A DNA stretch of 60,883 nt, taken from positions 1 through 60,883 of the forward strand of contig NZ_AJWX01000035.1 of the NCBI RefSeq assembly GCF_000263855.1. The letters run 5' to 3'. A model generated the notes under the pieces. It ran no database searches. It was not told the DNA's origin and worked only from the letters and a program-made list of their open reading frames with translations. Of this stretch, positions 8,041-16,943 are shown piece after piece (position 1 is the first letter of the stretch; every line of letters starts with the position of its first letter). The position numbers and the translations under genes are program-made. This DNA comes from Pseudomonas sp. M47T1 (GTDB lineage Bacteria; Pseudomonadota; Gammaproteobacteria; Pseudomonadales; Pseudomonadaceae).

Positions 8041-9513
8041 TCAACGGAAGGGCGGTTCGTCGAAGCTGCGCAGTTTGCGCGAGTGCAGCGAGTTCAGCTC
8101 GGTACGCAGCAGGTCCAGGGCCGCGATACCGATCTTCAGGTGCTGGCTGACCGCACGGTTGTAGAAGGCGTTGGCCGAGCCCGGCAGCTTGATCTCGCTG
8201 TGCAGCGGCTTGTCGGACACACACAGCAGCGTGCCGTACGGAACCCGCAGGCGATAGCCCTGGGCCGCGATGGTGCCGCTCTCCATGTCCACCGCCACGG
8301 CGCGGGACAGGTTGATCAACGGCCGTTCCTGAGCCCAGCGCAGCTCCCAGTTACGGTCGTCGTAGGTCAGCACGGTGCCGGTGCGCAGGCGCTTTTTCAG
8401 CTCGTCGCCACGCTCGCCGGTGATCTGCGCCGCCGCTTCCTGCAGGGCCATCTGCACTTCAGCCAAGGCCGGAATCGGAATATTCGGCGGCAGCACGCGG
8501 TCAAGAATGCCGTCCTGGCGCATATAGGCGTGGGCCAGCACGTAGTCGCCGATGGTCTGCGACTGGCGCAGGCCGCCGCAGTGGCCAATCATCAGCCAGC
8601 AGTGCGGGCGCAACACGGCCAGGTGGTCGGTGATGTTCTTGGCGTTGGACGGGCCCACGCCAATGTTGACCAGGGTCACGCCATCGCCATCGGCGGCAAT
8701 CAGGTGATAGGCCGGCATCTGGTAGCGGTGCCATACCACGGCGTCGACCAGGGCCTGGGCCTGCTCGGTGCCCATGCCCTTCTCGATCACCACGTTGCCG
8801 GGCATCACCATGCGCACGAAGCGCGGGTCGCTCTGCAATTGCTCCAGGCCGTGGCTGACGAACTGGTCGACATAGCGGTGGTAGTTGGTCAGCAAAATCC
8901 ACGGTTGCACATGGCGCCAATCGCTGCCGGTGTAGTGGATCAGGCGGCGCAGGGAGAAGTCCACGCGCGCAGCGTCGAACAGGGCCAGCGGCATGGGGTC
9001 GGCGGTGGCCCAGTCATACAGGCCGTCGGCCACGCCATCGGTGGCGGCGGACAGGTCGGTGCTGGGGAACACGCGGGCCAGGGCGGCAGCGGTAACGCCA
9101 CTGCCGGCCAGTTCGTCGCCCTGATCGACCACGTACGGGTAAGGAATGTTCTGCTCGCTGACGCCCACTTCGACGGTGACGGAGAAGTCGCGCATCAACG
9201 GCTTGAGCTGGTCTGTCAGGTAGGTGCGGAAGGCGGCTGGCTGGGTCACGGTGACCGAGTAGGTACCTGGCGACTGCACCTTGGCGTAGGCCCGGGTGAT
9301 GGGCGGCACTTCACCGTTATAGGTGTAGGTGACGCGCAGTTCGGGGTAGCGGAACAAGGCCCGCTGGGCGGCGTCGGGTTCGCTGCGATCCTTGAGGTAT
9401 TGCTTGAGCGCCTGGCTCAGGGCCTGAGTACCCCGCTCGTGCAGTTCAGCCAGACGATCGACGGCTTGTTCGGCGGTTTCAACAACAACAAAGGCTTCGG
9501 CAGTTCGAGTCAC
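8041..9513 (-). CDS. amn: AMP nucleosidase
   Basis: A 490-residue protein if it starts at a GTG at 9513, which has AGGAAG six bases upstream and gives the typical N terminus (TRTAEAFVVVETAEQAVDRL). AMP nucleosidase hydrolyses AMP to adenine and ribose 5-phosphate. The N-terminal AMP nucleosidase domain covers ~1-170. The phosphorylase-like catalytic domain follows, with VNIGVGPSNAKNITDHLAVLRP, GHCGGLRQSQTIGDYVLAHAY and VDMESGTIAAQGYRLRVPYGTLLCVSDKPLHSE. The length matches E. coli Amn (~484). It is a single gene with no close partner. Confidence 0.95.
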   Translation of the reverse strand: MTRTAEAFVVVETAEQAVDRLAELHERGTQALSQALKQYLKDRSEPDAAQRALFRYPELRVTYTYNGEVPPITRAYAKVQSPGTYSVTVTQPAAFRTYLTDQLKPLMRDFSVTVEVGVSEQNIPYPYVVDQGDELAGSGVTAAALARVFPSTDLSAATDGVADGLYDWATADPMPLALFDAARVDFSLRRLIHYTGSDWRHVQPWILLTNYHRYVDQFVSHGLEQLQSDPRFVRMVMPGNVVIEKGMGTEQAQALVDAVVWHRYQMPAYHLIAADGDGVTLVNIGVGPSNAKNITDHLAVLRPHCWLMIGHCGGLRQSQTIGDYVLAHAYMRQDGILDRVLPPNIPIPALAEVQMALQEAAAQITGERGDELKKRLRTGTVLTYDDRNWELRWAQERPLINLSRAVAVDMESGTIAAQGYRLRVPYGTLLCVSDKPLHSEIKLPGSANAFYNRAVSQHLKIGIAALDLLRTELNSLHSRKLRSFDEPPFR

Positions 9514-9588
9514 GGTGCGCTTCCTGTCTGATCTTGCAGGCCCCCATCTTGCCTGTAACAACACACAAAGGCACGCGCTCAAGGTGTT

Positions 9589-9617
9589 TGTGGGAGCTGG
9601 CTTGCCAGCGCCCACAA
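9589..9617. repeat. REP-like palindrome
   Basis: TGTGGGAGCTGGC then TTGCCAGCGCCCACA: the arms TGTGGG/CCCACA and GCTGGC/GCCAGC pair to make one hairpin. It lies directly after the stop codon of the acyl-CoA dehydrogenase gene (minus strand) and may also act as its transcript end. Confidence 0.6.
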
Positions 9618-9620
9618 CGA

Positions 9621-11270
9621 TCAATTTGAAAACGGGCTTGAACGCTGAACCAGGGCCTCTACATCAATGCCACGCGGCAGCGCGCCATAGACGCGGCCGC
9701 TGCCACTCAGGCGGCTGGCGATAAAAGCATCGCTGACCGCCGCGTTGCCCGCGTCCAGCAGCAGTTTGGCCTGTACGCCCAGGGCGATGTCTTCGGTGAG
9801 CTGGCGGGCGCGGTACTGGATGTCGGTGGTGTCCTTGAACGCCGCCTTGAGGTTATCGATGTGCGCCGCCAGGCGGCGGTCGCCATGGCCGTCGCCCAGT
9901 TCGGCAAACAGCGCATCGAGCACGCCGGGCTCTTTTGACAGCGCCCGCAGCACGTCCAGGCACTGGACGTTACCCGAGCCCTCCCACGTGGAATTGACCG
10001 GCGCCTCGCGGTACAGGCGCGGCAGGATACTGTCTTCGACATAACCGGCCCCCCCCATGCATTCGGCGGCCTCATTGATCATGGCCGGCGCACGCTTGCA
10101 GACCCAGTATTTGCCAACGGCGGTCATCAACCGGGCGAAGCGCGTCTGCTGGCCGTCGTCCAGATGATCCAGCGCCTGGCCCATGCGCAGGCTCAGTGCC
10201 AACGCCGCTTCGCTTTCCAGGGCCAGGTCAGCCAGCACGTTCTGCATCAACGGCTGATCGGCCAACACGCGACCGCTGACCTGGCGGTGCGCACAGTGGT
10301 GGGCGGCCTGGGTCAGGGCCTGGCGCATCAGCGCGCTGGAGCCGACCATGCAATCGAAGCGGGTCATGGCGACCATCTCGATAATGGTGGGCACGCCGCG
10401 CCCCTCCTCGCCGATCATCCAGGCCAGTGCGCCGCGAAACTCCACTTCGCTGGAGGCGTTGGAGCAGTTGCCAAGTTTGTTCTTCAAGCGCTGGATATAG
10501 AACTCGTTGCGCGTGTCATCAGGGCGGTGACGCGGCAGCAGGAAGCAGCTCAGCCCCTTGTCGGTCTGGGCCAGGGTGAGGAAGGCATCGCACATGGGCG
10601 CCGAGCAAAACCATTTGTGCCCCACCAGTTCATACGCCTGCCCCGGCCCCGGCACGCCCACGGCGAACGCACGGGTGGTGTTGGCACGCACGTCGGTACC
10701 GCCCTGCTTCTCGGTCATGGCCATGCCCAGGGTAACCCCGGCCTTGTGCGCCATGCCGACGTTGCGCGGGTCATACTCGGTGGCCAGCACCTTGGGCAAC
10801 CACTGCTCGGCCAGGTCGGGTTGCAGTTTCAACGCTGGCACACTGGCAAACGTCATGGTCAACGGGCAACCGCTGCCGGCCTCGGCCTGTGTGTGCAGGT
10901 AAGTCATGCCCGCCCGCGCCACATGGGCGCCCGGGCGCGGATCGGCCCAGGGCAATGACGGCAGGCCGTGCTCGACGGCCGTGCGCATCAGTTCGTGATA
11001 AGCGGGATGAAACTCCACCAGATCAATGCGGTGGCCGTAGCGGTCGTGGCTGCTGAACACCGGTTTGTTCTGGTTGGCCAGGAACCCCGCCGCCATCAAC
11101 GGGCCGCCGGCCAGGGCGCCGTAGGCATCGATGCGCGACTCGGCCCAGCCACCGCCACAACGGCGCACCCAGTCCTGCAACGGCAGGTCGACGCGCCACA
11201 GGTTGGCGCCGTCCAGCGAGGGCGGCTGGTTGGTGACTTCGTGGGTTTCGGCGAACTGATGCAGGTTCAT
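9621..11270 (-). CDS. acyl-CoA dehydrogenase, AidB-like
   Basis: A 549-residue flavoprotein. The start at 11270 (MNLHQFAETHEVTNQPPSL) has GGAGCC just upstream and matches the AidB N terminus; an earlier ATG at 11327 is unlikely. AidB features are present: the N-terminal 'adaptive response' domain, GMAMTEKQGGTDVRANTTRA in the FAD-binding middle domain, LKNKLGNCSNASSEVEF, and the C-terminal helical domain with AAECMGGAGYVEDSILPRLYREAPVNSTWEGSG cited here in pieces (MGGAGY, LYREAPVNS, WEGSGN). AidB of E. coli belongs to the alkylation (Ada) response and has little dehydrogenase activity. Whether this one is an isovaleryl-CoA-type enzyme or AidB proper is not certain. Confidence 0.88.
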   Translation of the reverse strand: MNLHQFAETHEVTNQPPSLDGANLWRVDLPLQDWVRRCGGGWAESRIDAYGALAGGPLMAAGFLANQNKPVFSSHDRYGHRIDLVEFHPAYHELMRTAVEHGLPSLPWADPRPGAHVARAGMTYLHTQAEAGSGCPLTMTFASVPALKLQPDLAEQWLPKVLATEYDPRNVGMAHKAGVTLGMAMTEKQGGTDVRANTTRAFAVGVPGPGQAYELVGHKWFCSAPMCDAFLTLAQTDKGLSCFLLPRHRPDDTRNEFYIQRLKNKLGNCSNASSEVEFRGALAWMIGEEGRGVPTIIEMVAMTRFDCMVGSSALMRQALTQAAHHCAHRQVSGRVLADQPLMQNVLADLALESEAALALSLRMGQALDHLDDGQQTRFARLMTAVGKYWVCKRAPAMINEAAECMGGAGYVEDSILPRLYREAPVNSTWEGSGNVQCLDVLRALSKEPGVLDALFAELGDGHGDRRLAAHIDNLKAAFKDTTDIQYRARQLTEDIALGVQAKLLLDAGNAAVSDAFIASRLSGSGRVYGALPRGIDVEALVQRSSPFSN

Positions 11271-11341
11271 CGCAGGCTCCTGAGGCACGTTCATGCCCCA
11301 GTGAATCACGCTACCACCCTGCGTCAAAGTGACATATCGGC

Positions 11342-13735
11342 CTAAATATCGGCGCTTTCACCCTGCGCCTTGACCAGCAACCAGCGGTGCAAGGCCGCTT
11401 GCAGATCCTCGAAACGAACCGGCCGGCTCAGGCAGTCGCTCATGCCTGCGTCCAGGCAGCGTTCGCGCTCATGCCGATGGGTAACCACCGCCAGCACTGG
11501 CAGCCGTGCACAGCCAGGCAATTCGCGCAGCCGCCGGCACGTGGCAAAGGCATCGGTGAGCGGGGTCTGGCAGTCCAACAGCACAGCGTCGAAACGCTCG
11601 CGGTGCAGCAGTTCCAGCGCGGTGATGCCGTCGTCGGCCGTGCGTACGCGGTAACCCAGCTTGAGCAGCATGCCGCGGATCACCAACTGGTTGATGCTGT
11701 TGTCATCCACCAGCAACACCGTGCAGTCGTGGGGCGAGCGTTGCACGCTTTGCGGGTTGGGCCGCAGGCCAGGTGGCGCGATGCCGGAGTCGTTGACCAG
11801 GCCCAACTGCACCTGCAATTGGAACCAACTGCCACGGCCCGGTTCGGAATGATGACTGATTTCACCACCCATCAGCTCGGCCAACTGCCGACAGATGGCC
11901 AGGCCAATCCCCAGGCCGCCGTACTCGCGGGTCATGGACCCGTCCACTTGGGAAAACCGCTGGTACAGAGTGGCGTCGGCCAATTGGCTGAAACCGATAC
12001 CGGTATCGCTGACCTTGAAGCTCAGCACCAGGCTGTCCGCCGTCCGTACACCGGCGCGCACGCGCAGGCCCACCGAGCCCTGGCGGGTGAACTTGATGGC
12101 ATTGTCGAGCAGGCAACCCAGGCACAGGATGAGCTTTTTCGAGTCGCCTTGCAGGCGCTCGGGCAAGTCGCTGTCTGTTTCCACCGAAAACGCCAGGTGT
12201 TTGGCTTGCGCGACACGGGCGAACTGCATTTGCAGGTTATCCAGCAAGGCCTGCACGCCGAATGGCTCGTGGCGCGGGTAAAGCTTGCCGGCCTGCAATT
12301 CGGTGAGGATCAGGATGTCGTCGACCATGCGCATCATGTCTCGCGCCGACCCTGCCGCGGTTTGCTGATACTGGGCCAGTTCGGTGTCCATGGGCACCGT
12401 CTGCATCAGCTCCAGCGAGCCGATCACACCGTTCATGGGCGTGCGCAGTTCGTGGGTCACGGTGGCCAGGAACTCGTCTTTCAGACGGTTGCTGTTGGCC
12501 AGTTGCTGGTTGAGCAGCTCCAGTTTCTGCCCGGCTTCCAACAGCACGCGCGCCTGTTGTTCGCGCATGGAATTGATGCGGTCCGCCAGCGCCAGCGACA
12601 GCAGGCCCACTTCCAGCGCCGAGCCGATCTGGCTGGCGTACATGGTGATGAATACGTTGGGCAAATAGCCCAGCACCATCAACGTATTGATGATGCCGCC
12701 CGCCAGGAAGGCGGTCCAGGCAATGATGAAATAGCGCGCCAGGCGCAGGCCGCGCCACCAGGCGATCAGGCCGGCACTGAAGATCACCACGGTGAACACC
12801 AGCGCCAGCGCCGTGGCCAGGCGCAGCGCCAGGCCGTAGGTGGAGGTCAGCGACAGCAGCATGGTGACCACGCCCACGCCCATCAGGCCCATCAGCAGGC
12901 GGTCGAGCCAGCGGCTATGGTCGGCGGTTTGCAGGAAACTGCGCGCGAACTGGCTGCCGAAGAAGGCCGCCGAGCCGATCAGGAAGGGCGTGGCCGCGTT
13001 GGCCCACCACGGGTTTTCTGGCCAGAAGTACTGCACCCCGGCACCGTTGACCGACACTTGGTACAGGCCAAACGAGGCGATATAGAGGATGTAGTAGAGG
13101 TAGCTGCGGTCGCGCACGCTCAGGTAGATGAACAGGTTGTAGACCAGCATGCCCAGCAGCACGCCATAGATCAGGCCCAGCACATACAGGCGCGTGGGCT
13201 GGTCTTCCAGGTAGGCGGTGTAGGACCACAGGTTCAGTGGCGCCTGTACCGAGCCCTCACTGTGGATGCGCAGGTACACGGTCTGCTGCTGGTAGGCGGG
13301 GAACGGGACCGCGAACACATAGTTGTTCTGCTTGATCTCGCGCACCGAGTACGGCAGTTCGTCGCCCGTGGCCTGGGTCAGCCGGAAGCGGCCCTGCTTG
13401 TCGGCCATGAACAGTTCGATGCTGTCCATGGGCGGGTAGGCCAGTTCCAGCAGCCAGTTGCCCACCGCGTCAGGGTCCTTGGGCACAAAGCGCAGGTCCA
13501 CGCGCAGCCAGAACACCGAGCGCGAGTAGCCCGCGTTGAGCACGGCTTCGCTTTGCCGATGGAATTTCTCGGCAAAGGCCGCAGATGTCACCTGTTCGAT
13601 GCTGGCCGAGCCGTCGGTGTCTTCATACACCTGCATCACGTGCCCCAGGGGAAGGGTGCGCGTGGACTCGTCAAAATCAAACGCGCAGGCCAGCAGCGGA
13701 AGCCAGCCCACCAGTAAAATAAGCAAATAGCGCAT
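11342..13735 (-). CDS. ladS: hybrid sensor histidine kinase LadS
   Basis: A 797-residue protein if it starts at MRYLLILLVGW (13735). It has a signal peptide (cleavage after ~17), a periplasmic 7TMR-DISMED2 sensor at ~25-170, seven transmembrane helices at ~183-385, then HisKA with His428 in THELRTPMNG, HATPase with Asn544 (DNAIKF) and G boxes DTGIG and GGLGIGLAI, and a receiver domain at ~672-790 with Asp721. In P. aeruginosa LadS has this architecture and length, lies beside thiD, and feeds phosphate into GacS/GacA in response to calcium. The identification rests on that architecture and neighbourhood. The receiver is odd: the conserved Lys is Arg771 (LSRPV), and the usual MP-MDG after the Asp is TPLTDA. 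Confidence 0.85.
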   Translation of the reverse strand: MRYLLILLVGWLPLLACAFDFDESTRTLPLGHVMQVYEDTDGSASIEQVTSAAFAEKFHRQSEAVLNAGYSRSVFWLRVDLRFVPKDPDAVGNWLLELAYPPMDSIELFMADKQGRFRLTQATGDELPYSVREIKQNNYVFAVPFPAYQQQTVYLRIHSEGSVQAPLNLWSYTAYLEDQPTRLYVLGLIYGVLLGMLVYNLFIYLSVRDRSYLYYILYIASFGLYQVSVNGAGVQYFWPENPWWANAATPFLIGSAAFFGSQFARSFLQTADHSRWLDRLLMGLMGVGVVTMLLSLTSTYGLALRLATALALVFTVVIFSAGLIAWWRGLRLARYFIIAWTAFLAGGIINTLMVLGYLPNVFITMYASQIGSALEVGLLSLALADRINSMREQQARVLLEAGQKLELLNQQLANSNRLKDEFLATVTHELRTPMNGVIGSLELMQTVPMDTELAQYQQTAAGSARDMMRMVDDILILTELQAGKLYPRHEPFGVQALLDNLQMQFARVAQAKHLAFSVETDSDLPERLQGDSKKLILCLGCLLDNAIKFTRQGSVGLRVRAGVRTADSLVLSFKVSDTGIGFSQLADATLYQRFSQVDGSMTREYGGLGIGLAICRQLAELMGGEISHHSEPGRGSWFQLQVQLGLVNDSGIAPPGLRPNPQSVQRSPHDCTVLLVDDNSINQLVIRGMLLKLGYRVRTADDGITALELLHRERFDAVLLDCQTPLTDAFATCRRLRELPGCARLPVLAVVTHRHERERCLDAGMSDCLSRPVRFEDLQAALHRWLLVKAQGESADI

Positions 13736-13876
13736 ACAGCCCCAGCGTAGCCTGTCCGAACGCGCCAGGAAGCCCCCATTCCCTTTGAGACGACGTCGTC
13801 GGCAGTGCCTGTTATCGGTTTCGAAGCACTCTAGCATAGCTTCTGGCCACTAGCGCACCGGCCGTATAAAAATGTA

Positions 13877-13910
13877 ACAAAGGCTCTAGAACAGCACTTT
13901 CAGCCTTTGT
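13877..13910. repeat. 9-bp inverted repeat in the ladS-thiD divergent region
   Basis: ACAAAGGCT (13877-13885 by my count, offset by at most one base) and AGCCTTTGT (13902-13910) are perfect complements around a 16-base spacer, 87 bases before the thiD ATG. It could be an operator or an RNA hairpin in the thiD leader. No THI-box (TPP riboswitch) core is visible in the 260-bp intergenic region. Confidence 0.45.
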
Positions 13911-13996
13911 AGCAAAAACGTACACAGGCGTCTCGAGAAAAAATCACCTGGCCCCGGCAAACCCCGCAAAAGCGATTGGTGGTAAGCTCGCGCACC

Positions 13997-14794
13997 ATGA
14001 ATATCTATAGCTCCCGCCCCGTTGTCCTCTGTCTCTCCGGCCACGACCCCAGTGGCGGCGCCGGCCTTCAGGCAGATATCGAAGCCCTGATTGCCCAAGG
14101 CTGTCACGCCGCACCCGCGGTGACCGCCCTGACCGTTCAGGACACTGTGAATGTCACCGACTTCCGCGTACTGGATCGCGAGTGGGTATTGGCCCAGGCC
14201 AATGCCGTGCTCAACGACTCGCCAGTGGCTGCGGTCAAGTTGGGCATGCTCGGCTCGCTGGAGATGGTCGACACGGTGGTTGAACTGCTCAGCCAGCACC
14301 CGCACCTGCCCATGGTCTGCGACCCGGTGCTGCGCGCCGGCGGCGGTGGCCGCCTGGGCAAGGATGAAGTGGGCTACGCCATGCGCGAGCGCCTGCTGCC
14401 ACTGGCCATCATCGCAACCCCCAACTTGCCCGAAGCTCGCATCCTGGCCGAACTGCCCGAAGGCAGCGCCGACGAATGCGCGGAAAAACTGCTGCCCTAT
14501 GTCCGGCATTTGCTGATCACCGGCGGCCACGGCGACGAAGTCGAGATCCACAACCGCCTGTACAGCCGCGATGGCCGCAGCCAGACGTTTACCTGCCAGC
14601 GCCTGCCCGGCAGCTACCACGGCTCGGGCTGCACCCTGGCCAGTGCCCTGGCCGGCCGCCTGGCCTTGGGCGAGCAACTGGAAAGCGCCGTGCAATCGGC
14701 ACTCAACTACACATGGCGCACCCTGCGTGACGCCGAACAGCTCGGTAAGGGCCAGTTCGTGCCACGCCGCTTGCCGCTGGATTTCTGCTCGTAA
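13997..14794 (+). CDS. thiD: hydroxymethylpyrimidine/phosphomethylpyrimidine kinase
   Basis: A 265-residue ribokinase-fold enzyme that phosphorylates HMP and HMP-P in thiamine synthesis. Diagnostic motifs are SGHDPSGGAGLQADIEA near the start, MVCDPVLRAGGGGRL in the middle, TPNLPEA, and the ATP/anion-hole motif GSYHGSGCTLASALAG with its catalytic Asp/Cys region. The start at 13997 (MNIYSSRP) is preferred over the in-frame GTG at 13976. thiE follows 26 bases downstream on the same strand. ladS is divergent. Confidence 0.96.
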   Translation: MNIYSSRPVVLCLSGHDPSGGAGLQADIEALIAQGCHAAPAVTALTVQDTVNVTDFRVLDREWVLAQANAVLNDSPVAAVKLGMLGSLEMVDTVVELLSQHPHLPMVCDPVLRAGGGGRLGKDEVGYAMRERLLPLAIIATPNLPEARILAELPEGSADECAEKLLPYVRHLLITGGHGDEVEIHNRLYSRDGRSQTFTCQRLPGSYHGSGCTLASALAGRLALGEQLESAVQSALNYTWRTLRDAEQLGKGQFVPRRLPLDFCS

Positions 14795-14820
14795 CGCCAC
14801 GCCATTTAGAGGTGCGCTTG

Positions 14821-15447
14821 ATGAAACTACGTGGCCTGTACGCCATTACCGACAGCCAGTTGTTGGCCGGCAAGTTCCTTGATTACGTCAAGGCAGCCCT
14901 GGACGGTGGCATCGTGCTGCTGCAATACCGCGACAAGAGCAGCGACGAGGCCCGCCGCCTGCGCGAAGCCGAAGCCCTGCGCAAGGTCTGCGAACCCTAC
15001 AAGACCCAGCTGATCATCAATGATGATGCCGAACTGGCCGCGCGCCTGGGCGTGGGCGTGCACCTGGGCCAGACCGACGGCCCGCTAACCCCCGCCCGCG
15101 CCCTGCTGGGCCGTGGCGCCATCATTGGTTCCACCTGCCACGGCCAACTGGCCCTGGCCGAGCAGGCAGCGCGTGAAGGTGCCAGCTACGTGGCCTTTGG
15201 TGCGTTCTTCAACTCCAGCACCAAGCCCGATGCCGGCCTGGTCAGCCTGGACACAATCAGCCAGGCCCGCGCCCAGCTGAAGCTGCCGATCTGCGCCATT
15301 GGCGGCATTACCCTGGACAACGCCCCGCAATTGCTGGAACAGGGCGCCGACTTGCTCGCCGTGGTCAATGCCCTGTTTGGCGCCGACAGCGCCCAGGACG
15401 TGACACGCCGCGCCCGTGCGTTCAACGCCCTGTTCGAATCCGCCTGA
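14821..15447 (+). CDS. thiE: thiamine-phosphate synthase
   Basis: A 208-residue TIM-barrel enzyme joining HMP-PP and HET-P to give thiamine phosphate. The start MKLRGLYAIT at 14821 has GAGGT at good spacing; a GTG three codons earlier is possible. Conserved motifs are LLQYRDKSS, LIINDDAELA, GVGVHLGQTD, STCHGQLALAEQA, YVAFGAFFNSSTKPDA (the phosphate and thiazole sites) and ICAIGGI. It sits between thiD and hemL, with 17 bases to the hemL start, so thiDE-hemL probably form one transcript. Confidence 0.96.
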   Translation: MKLRGLYAITDSQLLAGKFLDYVKAALDGGIVLLQYRDKSSDEARRLREAEALRKVCEPYKTQLIINDDAELAARLGVGVHLGQTDGPLTPARALLGRGAIIGSTCHGQLALAEQAAREGASYVAFGAFFNSSTKPDAGLVSLDTISQARAQLKLPICAIGGITLDNAPQLLEQGADLLAVVNALFGADSAQDVTRRARAFNALFESA

Positions 15448-15464
15448 TTATAGAGATGACTGCC

Positions 15465-16754
15465 ATGTCCCGCTCCGAAACGCTGTTTGCCAACGCCCAG
15501 AAGCACATCCCCGGCGGCGTTAATTCGCCTGTACGCGCCTTCAAGAGCGTGGGCGGCACGCCACTGTTCTTCAAACACGCCGCCGGCGCCTATGTCACCG
15601 ACGAAGATGACAAGCGCTATGTCGACTACGTGGGCTCGTGGGGCCCGATGATTCTGGGCCACAGCCACCCGGACGTGCTGGATGCCGTGCGCAAGCAGCT
15701 GGAACATGGCCTGTCCTATGGCGCGCCGACCGAAATGGAAACCCAGATGGCCGACCTGGTCTGCTCGCTGGTGCCTTCCATGGAAATGGTGCGCATGGTC
15801 AGCTCCGGCACCGAAGCCACCATGAGCGCCATTCGCCTGGCCCGCGGCTACACCGGCCGTGACAGCATCATCAAGTTCGAAGGCTGCTACCACGGCCACT
15901 CCGACAGCCTGCTGGTGAAAGCCGGTTCCGGCGCCCTGACCCTGGGCGTGCCAAGCTCGCCAGGCGTACCGGCAGCGTTTGCCAAGCACACCCTGACCCT
16001 GCCATTCAATAACCTGGCAGCCGTGGCCGAGATGCTTGGCGAAGTAGGCGAGGAAGTGGCATGCATCATCGTTGAGCCGGTTGCCGGCAACATGAACTGC
16101 GTGCCACCAGCGCGGGGCTACCTGCAAGGCCTGCGCGAGCTGTGCGACCAGCACGGCGTGGTGCTGATCTTCGACGAAGTGATGACCGGTTTCCGCGTGG
16201 CCCTGGGTGGCGCCCAGGCCTACTACGGCGTTACCCCGGACCTGAGCACCTTCGGCAAGATCATCGGCGGCGGCATGCCCGTGGGCTGCTTCGGCGGCAA
16301 GCGTGAAATCATGTCGCAGATCTCTCCACTGGGCCCGGTCTACCAGGCCGGCACGCTGTCGGGCAACCCGCTGGCCATGGCCGCCGGCCTGACCACGCTG
16401 AACCTGATCAGCCGCCCCGGCTTCCATGACGAGCTGAGCGCCTTCACCGCGCGCCTGCTCGACGGCCTGCAGCAGCGCGCCGATGCCGCCGGCATCCCGT
16501 TCGTGACCACCCAGGCGGGCGGCATGTTTGGCCTGTACTTCAGCGGTGCCGACGACATCGTCACCTTCGAAGACGTGATGGCCAGCGACGCCGAGCGTTT
16601 CAAGCGTTTCTTCCACCTGATGCTGGAAGGCGGCGTGTACCTGGCACCCAGCGCATTCGAGGCCGGCTTCACCTCCATCGCCCACGGTGATGCGGAGCTG
16701 AAAATCACCCTGGACGCTGCCGAGCGTGCCTTCGCCGCGCTGAAAGATGCCTGA
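15465..16754 (+). CDS. hemL: glutamate-1-semialdehyde 2,1-aminomutase
   Basis: A 429-residue PLP enzyme that converts glutamate-1-semialdehyde to 5-aminolevulinate for haem synthesis. The start MSRSETLFANAQKHIPGG at 15465 matches other Pseudomonas HemL proteins; an ATG three codons upstream is less likely. Visible motifs are GGVNSPVRAFKSVGGTP, VSSGTEATMSAIRLARG, the GCYHGHSDSLLVKAGSG substrate loop, IIVEPVAGNMNCVPP, IFDEVMTGFR and the PLP-lysine site TFGKIIGGGMPVG. The length is normal. Confidence 0.97.
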   Translation: MSRSETLFANAQKHIPGGVNSPVRAFKSVGGTPLFFKHAAGAYVTDEDDKRYVDYVGSWGPMILGHSHPDVLDAVRKQLEHGLSYGAPTEMETQMADLVCSLVPSMEMVRMVSSGTEATMSAIRLARGYTGRDSIIKFEGCYHGHSDSLLVKAGSGALTLGVPSSPGVPAAFAKHTLTLPFNNLAAVAEMLGEVGEEVACIIVEPVAGNMNCVPPARGYLQGLRELCDQHGVVLIFDEVMTGFRVALGGAQAYYGVTPDLSTFGKIIGGGMPVGCFGGKREIMSQISPLGPVYQAGTLSGNPLAMAAGLTTLNLISRPGFHDELSAFTARLLDGLQQRADAAGIPFVTTQAGGMFGLYFSGADDIVTFEDVMASDAERFKRFFHLMLEGGVYLAPSAFEAGFTSIAHGDAELKITLDAAERAFAALKDA

Positions 16755-16767
16755 TAGCGCAATACCT

Positions 16768-16806
16768 GTAGGAGCGGGCCTTCGCAGACACGGTCCGCTC
16801 CCACAG
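16768..16806. repeat. REP element
   Basis: TGTAGGAGCGGGCC and GGTCCGCTCCCACAG form the arms of a typical P. putida-group REP hairpin just after hemL. It may double as the end of the thiDE-hemL transcript. Confidence 0.7.
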
Positions 16807-16943
16807 ATACGGGCATTACCGGCCCGCAGAGCAGAAAAACGAGTAAAGACTTTGTAAGGACGGCCCGGCTTATTTCATAATGCGCAACCAGTCCATTGTT
16901 CTGGCCGGGTCCGCCCGTTTCCTGTTGAGGTAAGTCGATCCCC

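Noticed and set aside
11387..13717. 776-codon plus-strand frame opposite ladS
   Set aside because: Shadow of a kinase gene with all expected kinase motifs on the other strand.
13882..14796. TPP riboswitch upstream of thiD
   Set aside because: No THI-box core sequence or expected pairing was found in the 260-bp leader region; only a simple inverted repeat is present.
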